A model generated the notes under the pieces. The model did not search any database. It saw nothing but the letters and a program-made list of their open reading frames with translations, and was not told the DNA's origin. A stretch of 64,000 nt of DNA from an uncultured SAR324 cluster bacterium (GTDB lineage: Bacteria > SAR324 > NAC60-12), in the NCBI GenBank assembly GCA_905182865.1, contig CAJJCY010000002.1, positions 319,040 through 383,039 of the forward strand. Reading direction: 5' to 3'. The translations under genes were made by a program, and so were the position numbers. Position 1 is the stretch's first letter; each line of letters begins with the position of its first letter. This document shows, piece by piece, positions 33,370 to 42,865 of the stretch.

Positions 33370-34800
33370 ATGAAAAAATTCATATTCCTGGGAGTTTCAT
33401 TACTTGTTTTAGTTGCTGTAGTTGGTTGGCAGGTATACGAACGTTCTCAAAAGGAGGGAACCAACCGTAAGCAAGGATGGGGTGGAGGTTCGCGCAATGC
33501 CCCTGTTGCAGTTGAAGTGGAGAAGGTTCAGTTGAGGGATATGAGGGACCGGGTGATTCTGACTGGCACACTTGAACCGGAATCACGTTATTTGGTTGCT
33601 TCGAAAGTTAGCGGAAGGCTTGAAAAACTTTTTGTTGAGATGGGTGATGAAGTCGAGAAGGGTAAAGTCCTAGCCAGACTGGATGACGCTGAAGCTATTC
33701 AGCAAACCATGATGGCAGGTGCCGCTTTGAAAACTGCTGAGTCATATCTAGAAGCTTCCCAAGAAGCATTCGAGCAGTCAGAACGTGAGTATAAAAGACA
33801 GAAGGATCTTTTCAGCCGGGGGCTCATAACAAAGATTCAGCAGGAAAATGCCAAGTCTCAATATGCAACAAGATTGGCCAATTTAAAGATGGCACGATCA
33901 AGTTTGCTCGAGAGAATATCCAGCCTGGAGGCTGCAAAGATTCGTTTGTCCTACACGAAGATTTATGTTGACTGGGAGGGCGATACTCCCAAGCGAATTG
34001 TAGGTGAGAGATTTGTAGACCCGGGTTCACTGTTAAATGCGAACACTCCCATTCTTTCCATCCTCAATATCTACAATCTTACTGCAGTGGTTTATGTAAC
34101 CGAAATGGATTACTTCAAGCTTCGACGAGGACTTTCCGCAGAGATAAGTGTTGATTCCCTGCCGGAAAGAAAGTTTTCGGGAACTATTCTTAGAATTGCT
34201 CCTTTCCTGAGGGAAAATTCTCGTGAGGCACGTGTTGAAGTATTGGTTCCAAATCCTGAAGGCTTTTTGAAGCCTGGAATGTTCGTTAGGGTCAACGTCG
34301 AGATAGAACTCAGAAAAAAAGTGGCTGCGGTGCCGTTTGCGGCGGTGATTAACCGTAAAGGTAAAGGCATCTTCCTCGCTGATAATGAATCGAGTAAAGT
34401 CTCGTTTGTGAAGATAAAGTCTGGAATTATTGAGAATGATTGGATGGAAATCCGTGAGCCAGATATCAAAGGGTTCGTCGTTACTCTGGGACATCACCTT
34501 CTTCGCGATGGCAGCCCAATCATGATAGCAGAGCAGGGTAAGGCCGTCTCTGGATCAGGGTTGGAAGGAGGAGGCGAAGGGAATGGTAAATGGAAGGGCC
34601 GTAAAAGCGGAGCAGAGGGGAAGAGTCAACGGAAAGATGGTCAAGAAGGAGCTGCGAAAAAGGGTGAATGGCAAGGTAAAAAAGGTGTGGATAAGCAAAA
34701 TGGCAACTCAAAGGGCAGCAAAGGAGGAGAGGGAGGCAAAGAAAACTGGAAAGGAAAAAAAGCTAACCAGGAAAGTGGAACTCGGGACAGCCAGGGTTGA
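33370..34800 (+). CDS. RND efflux periplasmic adaptor (membrane fusion protein)
   Basis: A 476-residue HlyD/AcrA-type adaptor. N-terminal anchor MKKFIFLGVSLLVLVAVVGW, barrel-sandwich halves VSGRLEKLFVEMGDEVEKGK VLARLDDAEA and FVDPGSLLNANTPILSILN, helical hairpin around residues 100-190, then FSGTILRIAPFLRENSREAR VEV and KPGMFVRVNVEI. Residues about 390-476 form an unusual Gly/Lys/Asn/Glu-rich tail with many WKGK/GNGK motifs, not part of normal adaptors. It forms an operon with the RND pump 89 bp downstream. Higher G+C than the flanking genes. Confidence 0.92.
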   Translation: MKKFIFLGVSLLVLVAVVGWQVYERSQKEGTNRKQGWGGGSRNAPVAVEVEKVQLRDMRDRVILTGTLEPESRYLVASKVSGRLEKLFVEMGDEVEKGKVLARLDDAEAIQQTMMAGAALKTAESYLEASQEAFEQSEREYKRQKDLFSRGLITKIQQENAKSQYATRLANLKMARSSLLERISSLEAAKIRLSYTKIYVDWEGDTPKRIVGERFVDPGSLLNANTPILSILNIYNLTAVVYVTEMDYFKLRRGLSAEISVDSLPERKFSGTILRIAPFLRENSREARVEVLVPNPEGFLKPGMFVRVNVEIELRKKVAAVPFAAVINRKGKGIFLADNESSKVSFVKIKSGIIENDWMEIREPDIKGFVVTLGHHLLRDGSPIMIAEQGKAVSGSGLEGGGEGNGKWKGRKSGAEGKSQRKDGQEGAAKKGEWQGKKGVDKQNGNSKGSKGGEGGKENWKGKKANQESGTRDSQG

Positions 34801-34889
34801 AAGTTGGAGACAATATCTTGCCGGACTGCTGATGTCCATTTGAATACATAAAAATCATCAAGTTGCAATTAGACAGAATTGAAAAGGAT

Positions 34890-37800
34890 ATGAATTTCTC
34901 AAATTTCTCAGTCAATCGTCCGGTGTTCGTTACGATGGCAACAATGATCATAATGGTCCTTGGCAGCATTTCGTTGAGTCGCTTACCCATCGACCTAATG
35001 CCCGAAATTACTTATCCAACTTTGAGTGTCGTTACAAAATACCCGGGAGCCGGACCAGAAGAGGTTGAAAAACTGATTTCAAGAAAGATTGAACAAGCCT
35101 TGAGTGCAGTGCCCGGAGCAGAATCAGTCTCCTCCAATTCCAGCGAGGGGTCTAGTTCGGTCAGGATTTCCTTTTCCTGGGGAACCAAACTGGATGAAGC
35201 AGCCAATGACATTCGCGATCGGCTTGATAGGATTGTAAGCAGTCTTCCAGTCGGAGCCAGCCGTCCGACTCTAAGAAAATTCGATCTTGCCCAATTTCCA
35301 GTTCTGATCCTTGGTGCCACCAGTGATCTGGATCCGATTGAAACCCAACTTCTTGTAGAAAACCAGTTGCGCTACCGCATCGAAAAGCAAAACGGAGTTG
35401 CTGCACTGGACATATGGGGGGGGGCCTCTCAAGAGGTTCAGGTGCTTATGAATGCAGACAAATTGCGGTCCCTAGAAATTGAAGTCAAAGAAGTCATCAA
35501 TGCCTTGAAAAAACAGAACATCAATCTTCCCATTGGATCTCTCCGTCAGGGCAACTATGACTTGATTGTAAGAGCAGCAGGTGAATTCTCAAGGATTGAG
35601 GATATTCGGAGCACGCTTGTTGCTGTCCGTGATCGGTCTCCGATTTTTCTTGGTGAAATTGCACGGATTACTTTGAATAAGACCCAAAATACTAGGATTA
35701 TAAGGATTAACGGCGAGCCTGGAATCCGCATTGCGGTAAGAAAACAATCAGGAGCAAATACTGTCAACGTGGCTAAGTCGGTATTGGCAGAACTGGAACG
35801 TGTTACCAAAGACCTGCCTCAACTAAAAGTGATACCTCTGATAGATACTTCCCGTTTCATTGAGAATGCCATTAAGAATGTGGCAAGATCCGCAGCCTAT
35901 GGGGGACTTTTTGCCATCTTGATCCTCCTTCTTTTTTTAAGGAACGCCCGCAGTACCGCTATCATCGCAACTGCCATTCCGATATCGATAATAGCCACAT
36001 TCATCCCTGTCCAGACTTCAGGGATGACTCTGAATCTCATGAGCCTTGGGGGTCTCGCCATTGGTGTCGGGTTGATCGTAGATAATGCGATCGTAGTTCT
36101 AGAAAATATCTACCGTCATCGACAGTCAGGAATGGATGCCAAGGAGTCCGCAATAAGAGGAAGCAAAGAAGTTACTCCGGCAATCATTGCCAGCACGTTC
36201 ACGACCATGGTGATATTCCTGCCCCTTCTTTTTGTGCGGGGTATCTCAGGCATAATGTTCAGCCAGCTCGCATTTGTTATAGGCTTTGCTTTGTTGTGCT
36301 CCCTTATTGTCTCACTGAGCGTTATTCCCATGTTTGCTGCCAAAGCACTTAGAAAGACAAAACAGCCCGAAAATACCCGCTCCTGGCTTCAGGAGAGTTA
36401 TGCAGAACTACTTTTATCCGCCCTCAATGCTCCCAAGAAGACACTGGTTCTGGTCCTTGTTTTATTCTCTTCAAGCCTCGCCCTATATCCATTGATTGGT
36501 AAGGAATTCATGCCTTCCGCAGACCAGAACGAAGTCAGGGTTAGCGTGGAAATGGATCCTGGGACTCACCTGGAGGCACTCAAGGAAAAATTCAATTTAG
36601 TTGAATCCCTAGTCAAAGACGGAGTCCCCGAGGCTGAAAACATAATCACTTCTATGGGGGGAGGCAGTTGGAGGTCTCGCGGGTCCCATCAGGGGAACAT
36701 GCAGGTCGCTCTTGTTCCAGCTGATCAGAGAACCCGTACAAGCGATCAGATAGCCTCTGCTCTCGGGAAGAAACTGACAGGAATACCCGGAGTAAAAGTT
36801 CGTTCCAGGGCCGGAAGGGGATTGTTTATTTTTCGAATAGGTCAAGGAGGCGGTGAGCGGGTTCAGATAGAAATCAGAGGCTACGATCTCGATGCGGCCT
36901 CTCAACTCAGTCGGGAAATTCAGAGTCGGATCAAAGAAATTACCGGAGTGGGTTATGTGCGGGCAAGCAGAGGAGAAAAAAGTCCAGAACGCCTTGTTGA
37001 AATAGATCGAGGAAGGGCAGCAGATCTGGGAGTCTCGATTTCGGATATTGCTGAGACCCTACAGACTTTTCTTGCAGGAGTTTCAGGGGGAACCTTCCGG
37101 GATTCAGGCAACGAGTATAACATCATGCTCAAGGTCGAAGATAGCCACCCCCTTACCCTTGATAGATTGCTGAACCAGAATTTATTGAATTCAGAAAGAC
37201 AACCAATCTCTCTGAAGAATGTAGCGAAACCTGTATCTGCTCGGGCACCTTTGGAGATTTCAAGATTGAACCAGGAACGTGTGACTACCATATCGGTCAG
37301 TGTATCCGGACGTGATATAAATCTGGTCATTGATGATATCAGGGGGGCTATCGCTAATCTGCCTATTCCTGAGGATTTCAATGTGGTCTTTACCGGTGAT
37401 TATGAGGCCCAGCAGGAAGCCTTTAGAGAACTATTGTTTGCACTGATATTATCGGTAATTCTCATTTACATGGTCCTGGCCTGTCTTTACGAATCTTTGA
37501 GAGATCCACTGGTGGTTTTGTTCAGTGTCCCTGTTGCAGCCATTGGAGTGCTGGTGATGCTCTTTCTCACCAAAGACACCTTTAATATTCAATCTTGGAT
37601 CGGCTGTATCATGCTTGGAGGGATTGTCGTGAACAATGCCATTTTACTGGTTGACCAAATCAATCAGGAATTCCGAGAAGGTGGTAAGAATATCCAAGAA
37701 GCTATTCTATTAGCCGGAAGATATCGTCTCCGACCCATCCTGATGACTGCGATGACCACCGTATTGGCGATGCTGCCTTTGGCTATTGGCCTGGGTGAGG

Positions 37801-37979
37801 GAAGTGAGGCCCAGTCTTCGATGGCTAAAGTCGTCATAGGGGGTCTGGCCAGCTCAACTTTTATTACACTTTTTCTGATACCTGTAGTTTACCTTCTTGC
37901 AGAACAGTGGTTCCCCAGAAGTGTGAAACAGCCTTCTGATGCTAATAAGGAAAAAAGTGACCCCGTTTCGGTTTCTTGA
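34890..37979 (+). CDS. RND-family multidrug/metal efflux pump (AcrB-like)
   Basis: About 1,029 residues starting MNFSNFSVNRPVFVTMATMI (the frame is open nine codons upstream). Typical layout: TM1, porter domain, TM2-6 with GGLAIGVGLIVDNAIVVLEN, repeat half with FMPSADQNEVRVSVEMDPGT, and TM7-12 with GIVVNNAILLVDQINQEFR. Belongs to the HAE-type proton-driven inner-membrane exporters. The adaptor is upstream. No outer-membrane TolC gene is in the window, so a distant one must be used. It sits between two direct repeats. Confidence 0.95.
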   Translation: MNFSNFSVNRPVFVTMATMIIMVLGSISLSRLPIDLMPEITYPTLSVVTKYPGAGPEEVEKLISRKIEQALSAVPGAESVSSNSSEGSSSVRISFSWGTKLDEAANDIRDRLDRIVSSLPVGASRPTLRKFDLAQFPVLILGATSDLDPIETQLLVENQLRYRIEKQNGVAALDIWGGASQEVQVLMNADKLRSLEIEVKEVINALKKQNINLPIGSLRQGNYDLIVRAAGEFSRIEDIRSTLVAVRDRSPIFLGEIARITLNKTQNTRIIRINGEPGIRIAVRKQSGANTVNVAKSVLAELERVTKDLPQLKVIPLIDTSRFIENAIKNVARSAAYGGLFAILILLLFLRNARSTAIIATAIPISIIATFIPVQTSGMTLNLMSLGGLAIGVGLIVDNAIVVLENIYRHRQSGMDAKESAIRGSKEVTPAIIASTFTTMVIFLPLLFVRGISGIMFSQLAFVIGFALLCSLIVSLSVIPMFAAKALRKTKQPENTRSWLQESYAELLLSALNAPKKTLVLVLVLFSSSLALYPLIGKEFMPSADQNEVRVSVEMDPGTHLEALKEKFNLVESLVKDGVPEAENIITSMGGGSWRSRGSHQGNMQVALVPADQRTRTSDQIASALGKKLTGIPGVKVRSRAGRGLFIFRIGQGGGERVQIEIRGYDLDAASQLSREIQSRIKEITGVGYVRASRGEKSPERLVEIDRGRAADLGVSISDIAETLQTFLAGVSGGTFRDSGNEYNIMLKVEDSHPLTLDRLLNQNLLNSERQPISLKNVAKPVSARAPLEISRLNQERVTTISVSVSGRDINLVIDDIRGAIANLPIPEDFNVVFTGDYEAQQEAFRELLFALILSVILIYMVLACLYESLRDPLVVLFSVPVAAIGVLVMLFLTKDTFNIQSWIGCIMLGGIVVNNAILLVDQINQEFREGGKNIQEAILLAGRYRLRPILMTAMTTVLAMLPLAIGLGEGSEAQSSMAKVVIGGLASSTFITLFLIPVVYLLAEQWFPRSVKQPSDANKEKSDPVSVS

Positions 37980-38147
37980 ACAGGGACTTCTGGAAGTATG
38001 AAAAACTTAAGGTCACTCACATTATCTTTGAAAGTATCTTCAAATGCCTCCATCCAGAAACTCCGTCTACGTTAAGCACAACTTCCTCTTCAGGAAGGAA
38101 GATAAAAAATAAGACGATCCATTTAGGGATATAAATCTAAGACTGTT

Positions 38148-38187
38148 TTAGGTGTCCATATAGGTGTCTATCAGCCCTGATATTCAG
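38148..38187 (+). repeat. Direct repeat flanking the RND operon, right copy
   Basis: TTTAGGTGTCCATATAGGTG then TCTATCAGCCCTGATATTCA G. About 5.07 kb from the left copy, with the RND operon between. 37988-38147 shows nothing else I can name. Confidence 0.8.
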
Positions 38188-38286
38188 TACTATTTGGTAA
38201 CACTTGGAATAAGTGTCAAGTGGAGTTAAGATACTGTAGATATTAGTTAATTGTACTTAATAGCATTCAGTATAATACTGTGAAAC

Positions 38287-38332
38287 CGGACTGAAAATTC
38301 GTGTGTCGGTGGTTCAATTCCACCCATAGCCA
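38287..38332 (+). other. tRNA-Phe 3' fragment (probable att repeat)
   Basis: CGGACTGAAAATTCGTGTGT then CGGTGGTTCAATTCCACC (38287-38324). It equals 14817-14854 of the intact tRNA-Phe with one mismatch; the acceptor has decayed (CATAGCCATTGG). There is no 5' half. It marks the far end of a 23.5-kb interval. Confidence 0.85.
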
Positions 38333-38574
38333 TTGGATTAGTCAATAATTTAAATATTTCATTATCTGTGTTTTCTAATAAATCCGCAGTATTTAATTTC
38401 CATTCTTCACCAATTTCATTTAATCGGTTTTCTTGTTCTACATTAGTTCTACAAAATTAAACCCTACCACCCCCTACGGGGTACCCCCCTACTTCGTTAT
38501 TTAGAGAGAGACACAATCCACCCAAAAAAAATCCAGCTTACATAAACATTCTGAACAACCTTGAAAAACAATAC

Positions 38575-38620
38575 AGATGTTGTTATATATTTGGTTGTCC
38601 TAAAACAGCCACTATTGAAC
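38575..38620 (+). repeat. Intergenic element, module P, truncated
   Basis: AGATGTTGTTATATATTTGG TTGTCCTAAAACAGCCA, with the -10-like TATATA but no -35 box. It precedes a MORN-type leader at 38623. 38333-38574 holds a GC-rich palindrome GGGGTACCCC (near 38484) and no gene. Confidence 0.75.
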
Positions 38621-38622
38621 CC

Positions 38623-38971
38623 ATGAGACTAATACTAATCATCCTAGTTTTTGTTTCATCTAATCCAACTTGCAAGCACAACTGCATCTGCTGGCATCTC
38701 CACCAAGAGGCAGGACATCCTGAAGCTCATAGGCACCACTGATGCTCCCAACGGCAAGTTTGCCTGGGTTGAGATTAATGGAGAAGACTATGGCTGGACT
38801 AGAGAAGGTAGGAATGTTGGTAAGTACAGAATTGTGATGGTTGAAATGGGCAAAGTAATAGTTGAGTCAGGGAGAAAGAAGCTTGTCTTAGTGATGCTTA
38901 AGAGAACACAATTAATCCAAACAACAAACTATGAATATAAAACTTTCCGAGCAACAAATCTCTTCTTTTGA
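38623..38971 (+). pseudogene. Secreted small protein, frameshifted
   Basis: The leader MRLILIILVFVSSNPT is of the MORN-leader type. After a shift near 38665 the frame continues as LASTTASAGISTKRQDILKL, IGTTDAPNGKFAWVEINGED and YGWTREGRNVGKYRIVMVEM GKVIVE. The beta-rich end resembles the inner-membrane-anchored part of type II secretion GspC-like proteins, but this is weak. The frame runs on into the PhyH gene start, so the native 3' end is also doubtful. Confidence 0.45.
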
Positions 38972-39800
38972 TCGTGACGGTGTCTTGTTGGTTGATCAAC
39001 TTATCGATCCTGTCCTCGCCGATGAAATCGCAGAACGATACCATCATTTATTTAGAGGTGAGTTCGAAACAGGAGTACAACCGGACGAAATCAATTGGCA
39101 GGAAGGCGAAAGTGCAGAGGAGTTTACTCGTCAAATTTGCAATGGCTGGAAAGCGGATCGTACTCTTGCTAGCGTGGTGCTCCGAGCAGATATTGGTAAA
39201 GTCGGTGCAAAACTTGCTCGTTGGCCGGGCGCTCGTGTGATGCAGGATAATGTCATTTGGAAACCAGTAGGTGCGCGTCCCCTTGGCTTTCATCAAGACA
39301 ACAGTTACCTTGATTGGTTCACACCAAGCGAAACACTGACTTGCTGGATTTCACTCGATGATACAACGGCTGAAGGTGGGACGATGGAAGTGGTCCGGGG
39401 TTCGCATCGGTGGGGCAAATTCCCGATGGCAACTCAATTTCATGGGCCTGAGGCATATCGGCAAGATATGGAAGCAGCAGCAAAAACCCTTGGAAAATCA
39501 CCCGAAATTATTCCAATCGTAGTACCAAAAGGAGGGGGCTCATTTCATCATGGATGGACTTGGCATGGTTCGGGGTTCAATAAAAGTGAAAACCCTCGAC
39601 GCTCTCTTGTCATTCACATGTGTTCGTCCGAAGCACGCTTTCAAAAAGAAACGTTGGGTAGTGGCAACGGGAGCATTTACGCTCGCTATCACAGACTGTC
39701 AGATGATATTATGGACGAAAACTACTTTCCAATACTGTGGACCGAAAACGGGAGACGCACTTCATCTATAGAGCACTATTTAAACATTCGCAGACTTTAA
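38931..39800 (+). CDS. PhyH-family Fe(II)/2-oxoglutarate dioxygenase
   Basis: A 289-residue cytosolic enzyme. MNIKLSEQQISSFDRDGVLL VDQLID is the typical N-terminus. The iron site is clear: His and Asp in GFHQDNSYLDW, distal His in HHGWTWHGSG, and a 2-oxoglutarate-binding Arg in NPRRSLVIHM. GGTMEVVRGSH is also characteristic. Hydroxylates a small substrate; phytanoyl-CoA, ectoine and mitomycin-type members cannot be told apart here. G+C is higher than in the flanking element-rich DNA. Confidence 0.9.
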   Translation: MNIKLSEQQISSFDRDGVLLVDQLIDPVLADEIAERYHHLFRGEFETGVQPDEINWQEGESAEEFTRQICNGWKADRTLASVVLRADIGKVGAKLARWPGARVMQDNVIWKPVGARPLGFHQDNSYLDWFTPSETLTCWISLDDTTAEGGTMEVVRGSHRWGKFPMATQFHGPEAYRQDMEAAAKTLGKSPEIIPIVVPKGGGSFHHGWTWHGSGFNKSENPRRSLVIHMCSSEARFQKETLGSGNGSIYARYHRLSDDIMDENYFPILWTENGRRTSSIEHYLNIRRL

Positions 39801-39983
39801 TGCAGATGCCTACAATGATCTTATTGAGTAACAGTTCAACAATATTGTGAAATTGATGTCTGGTTTGGGAATGGGTGAGTCAATACAGGAGAAAGTGCTA
39901 AAGGAGTTATCAGCCAACTTGGCCTCACTGATGGTTGTGGAGAAATTGAAGTATTAATGATGGTGATGGTAACTGTCCTACAA

Positions 39984-40047
39984 TTTCTTCACAGTCAGAC
40001 AACCTCCACAATTTTCCCAATTCTTGCAGAACAAACCGATTGATGTT
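39984..40047 (+). repeat. Intergenic element, T remnant plus P
   Basis: TTCTTCACAGTCAGACAACC TCC, then TTCTTGCAGAACAAACCGAT TGATGTTA. It follows the PhyH gene on the same strand. The next gene is convergent. 39801-39983 has no gene beyond a 33-codon ORF I do not trust. Confidence 0.85.
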
Positions 40048-40155
40048 AAATTTTTTATTATACTATTTCGAACCAACCTAAGCGGAAATATCACATACTT
40101 TTTTAACAGTATCGTTGCCTTTTTAAATGAAGTGGCTTCATAGCTTAGATTGAAG

Positions 40156-41163
40156 TTAGATTGCAAAATCACAGCCTAGTTGAAACACACAATCCCCACG
40201 TATGACTCTGGCAGGAATCCTTTTACACACAACCACACCATCCGCCTCAAAATAAATAGGTTCAGATGGTTTTCCAGGTGTTTCAGGGAAATGTGTATAT
40301 CCTGCGACTTCTCCCTTCATTACTTCATCTCCTAAACCTTTGACTGGCTCAAAAAGTCCTTCCTCCATTGCATAGCAGTAGTAACTGAAATCAGGTGCGT
40401 GGAGCATCCTGGTTTGGCTTGCTGGTATTTGCGTTTTGGCTTGTATCACTCCACAGGCTTGGAGAAATCGCTTAATACCTCGTTCACAGATTTGCAAGCA
40501 TTCTGGAGATACTGTGCCACTGCCGCCCAATTCCGTCCCAATTAAAACAACATTGTTTCTTGAAGCTGCATGATTTGTTGTGCCATCTGCATGTCCCGAG
40601 GGGAAAAAGAAGGAATAAGGTGCTGCAAAAGCTTTCATCAATTCTTTCATTTTCTTCATTCGCTCTTTGTTCTCTCCGACGGCGGAAACCGCGCTTGGCA
40701 CATAATGTAGTGAGGAACCACCACTGTGCAGGTCAAGACCATAGTCTGCAATACTTAATAACTGGGATTCAATATAATGGGCGATCATGAAGGAAGGTGA
40801 CCCATCTGGATCTCCTGGATAAATCCGGTTCAGGTTTTGTTCATCAATCGGGGAAGTTCTTAGTCCTGCTTTGGCCGCAGGAAAATTTGCCATAGGAAGA
40901 ATAATGACTCTACCCTGAATCTCTTCAGGTTTCAATTGATTGATCAGCTTTGATAGTGCGACCTGTCCCTCATATTCATCTCCATGGGTTCCTGAAATCA
41001 GGAGGACCGTTACCCCACTTCCATTCTTGATGCAAGCAATAGGAATGGGTAACCAACCATAAGCAGATCGGTGGACGGAGTGTGGCAATCGGATATATCC
41101 TGTTTGCTTTCCGTTTTTTTCAAAATCAATAGTAGTTTGCAACTTAGAAGGTCTTTTCAACAT
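40156..41163 (-). CDS. Succinylglutamate desuccinylase/aspartoacylase family deacylase (DoeB-like)
   Basis: A 335-residue zinc carboxypeptidase-fold amidohydrolase. Zinc ligands in ISGTHGDEYEGQVA (His and Glu) and DYGLDLHSGG (His); other family blocks are NFPAAKAGLRTSPIDEQNLN RIYPG and VVLIGTELGGSGTVSP. The length and C-terminal beta domain (FEPVKGLGDEVMKGEVAGYT) match N-acetyl-diaminobutyrate deacetylases such as DoeB of ectoine breakdown. An ectoine role is plausible in a marine cell, but no doeA is nearby. Confidence 0.85.
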   Translation of the reverse strand: MLKRPSKLQTTIDFEKNGKQTGYIRLPHSVHRSAYGWLPIPIACIKNGSGVTVLLISGTHGDEYEGQVALSKLINQLKPEEIQGRVIILPMANFPAAKAGLRTSPIDEQNLNRIYPGDPDGSPSFMIAHYIESQLLSIADYGLDLHSGGSSLHYVPSAVSAVGENKERMKKMKELMKAFAAPYSFFFPSGHADGTTNHAASRNNVVLIGTELGGSGTVSPECLQICERGIKRFLQACGVIQAKTQIPASQTRMLHAPDFSYYCYAMEEGLFEPVKGLGDEVMKGEVAGYTHFPETPGKPSEPIYFEADGVVVCKRIPARVIRGDCVFQLGCDFAI

Positions 41164-41368
41164 TTGATCAACATCTATGTTAGGTTACTAGAAAAAGCTT
41201 TATTATCAGATAAATTTATTCATTCTGCAAGTTTGTCCATCTACTCCATCTCAAACAAGCCAGTGTATAGGGACTTCAATGAACACCTATTAATGATCTC
41301 GACAAATTATTCAATATTTGTAAAAATTCACATATCTTCTAAATCTTATAATTAAGACAATCAACTCG

Positions 41369-42511
41369 ATGCCAGCTAATTCAGAAAACCCAATTCAAGC
41401 ATCCGAAGTCGTTTTACCCTGTGCAGAACTGGAATCCACCCTCGCGTTTTTCACCGAGAATCTAGGGTTTCAGATTAATGCTATTTTTCCAGCGGATGCC
41501 CCACTAGTGGCGGTAATCAGCGGACATGGAGTACGTCTCCGGCTGGAACGAGGAGGTTCCGGCTCCCCAGGTAAATTGCGCCTGCTTTGCCGGAATCCTG
41601 AAGAATTTGCGGAGGGAGCCACCGAATTGACCGCTCCCAACGGAACATGTATCGAAATCGTGGAAGCGGACCCCCCACTGGTACTGCCTCCGGAACAGCA
41701 GTCTTTTGTCCTGAACAGGTATAGCAACGATGCTTCGTGGGAAGTCGGTCGTGCCGGAATGAATTACCGTGACCTGATTCCGAATCGACAGGGTGGACGC
41801 TTCATCGCCTCGCACATCCGTATTCCTGAGGGTGGTCCTGTCCCGGATTACGTCCATTTTCACAAAATACGCTTTCAGATGATTTACTGTTATAAGGGCT
41901 GGGTACGTGTGGTCTATGATGAACAGGGACCGCCGTTCGTGATGCATTCCGGAGACTGTGTGCTGCAACCGCCGCAAATCAGGCATCGTGTGCTGGAAAG
42001 CTCAGCTGGATTGGAGGTGATTGAAATTAGTTGTCCTGCAGAACACGAAACATGGGCCGATCCTGATCTTGACTTACCAACTAAGGAAGTACGGTCCAAC
42101 CGTGATTTTGGTGGCCAGCATTTCGTTTTACACCAGGTAGGTCAGGCTAAGTGGAGTCCGTGGCGAATGGAAGGATTCGAATTTCGGGATACCGGAATCG
42201 GCACTGCCACCAAAGGTTTAGCCGGAGTTCGGGTTGTGCGCCCCTTGAATGGATCCAAACCTCTGGTGTGCAGTCACAGCGGAGAATTTTACTTCTTTTT
42301 CACGCTGGAGGGTGGAGTAACACTCATCTGCGAGGGAATCGGATCCCAAAGGTTAGAGGCCGGAGATTCCTGTGTTATCCCTGCTCAGCAACGTCACGCC
42401 CTCACGGACTGTTCGGACGACCTGGAATTACTGGAGGCAACATTTCCAGCAGAACTTGAAACACAGCTTCATTCAATGTCCGTAGAAGCTCTGCTGAATA
42501 TTGATGATTAA
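41369..42511 (+). CDS. VOC (glyoxalase-like) domain fused to a double cupin
   Basis: A 380-residue fusion. Residues 10-100 look like a VOC/glyoxalase domain (VVLPCAELESTLAFFTENLG FQI, HGVRLRLERGG). Residues 130-230 form a first cupin with VPDYVHFHKIRFQMIYCYKG and GDCVLQPPQIRHRVLES. Residues 265-365 form a second with LVCSHSGEFYFFFTLEGGVT and AGDSCVIPAQQRHALTD. Each cupin retains His ligands. Probably a metal-dependent isomerase or dioxygenase. Substrate unknown. G+C is high. No partner gene. Confidence 0.8.
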   Translation: MPANSENPIQASEVVLPCAELESTLAFFTENLGFQINAIFPADAPLVAVISGHGVRLRLERGGSGSPGKLRLLCRNPEEFAEGATELTAPNGTCIEIVEADPPLVLPPEQQSFVLNRYSNDASWEVGRAGMNYRDLIPNRQGGRFIASHIRIPEGGPVPDYVHFHKIRFQMIYCYKGWVRVVYDEQGPPFVMHSGDCVLQPPQIRHRVLESSAGLEVIEISCPAEHETWADPDLDLPTKEVRSNRDFGGQHFVLHQVGQAKWSPWRMEGFEFRDTGIGTATKGLAGVRVVRPLNGSKPLVCSHSGEFYFFFTLEGGVTLICEGIGSQRLEAGDSCVIPAQQRHALTDCSDDLELLEATFPAELETQLHSMSVEALLNIDD

Positions 42512-42865
42512 ATTGCGTGTAGAAACAGTGGCACGAGACGGTCTGTCCACTCTCCCCGGAAGGAGTCAATTTCAAAAATCGGGCAGAACAAATAGGCTGG
42601 AAAGAGAGCGTCAAGGAACGGGATTAATTGTAGATAATCAAATCCGTCAACCCTCCGCCAGATGCCATTGGAGCCGTGAAAATATTCCCTCAGAACACCC
42701 AAACATCATCCATTCCTCAGGAAAACTTGGGGGGAATACAAAGAATATAAAAAGATTTATTTATAAACATGAAGTGTTATACTCTCTCCTTTAGTTTCCA
42801 TAGCTCAGTAATTTTATAAAATTTAAAATGAGCTTTTCATTATCAAACCTCAATCTAAAAATAAA
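42512..42865. other. Spacer after the cupin fusion
   Basis: The first 170 bases keep the higher G+C of the gene before and may be decayed coding sequence. The rest is AT-rich. I see no recognisable gene, repeat or RNA. Confidence 0.4.

Noticed and set aside
41504..41986. 160-codon minus-strand ORF
   Set aside because: Shadow of the VOC-cupin fusion gene, with no family pattern.
42501..42794. 97-codon ORF overlapping the stop of the cupin fusion
   Set aside because: No domain, basic low-information composition; probably readthrough of decayed sequence.
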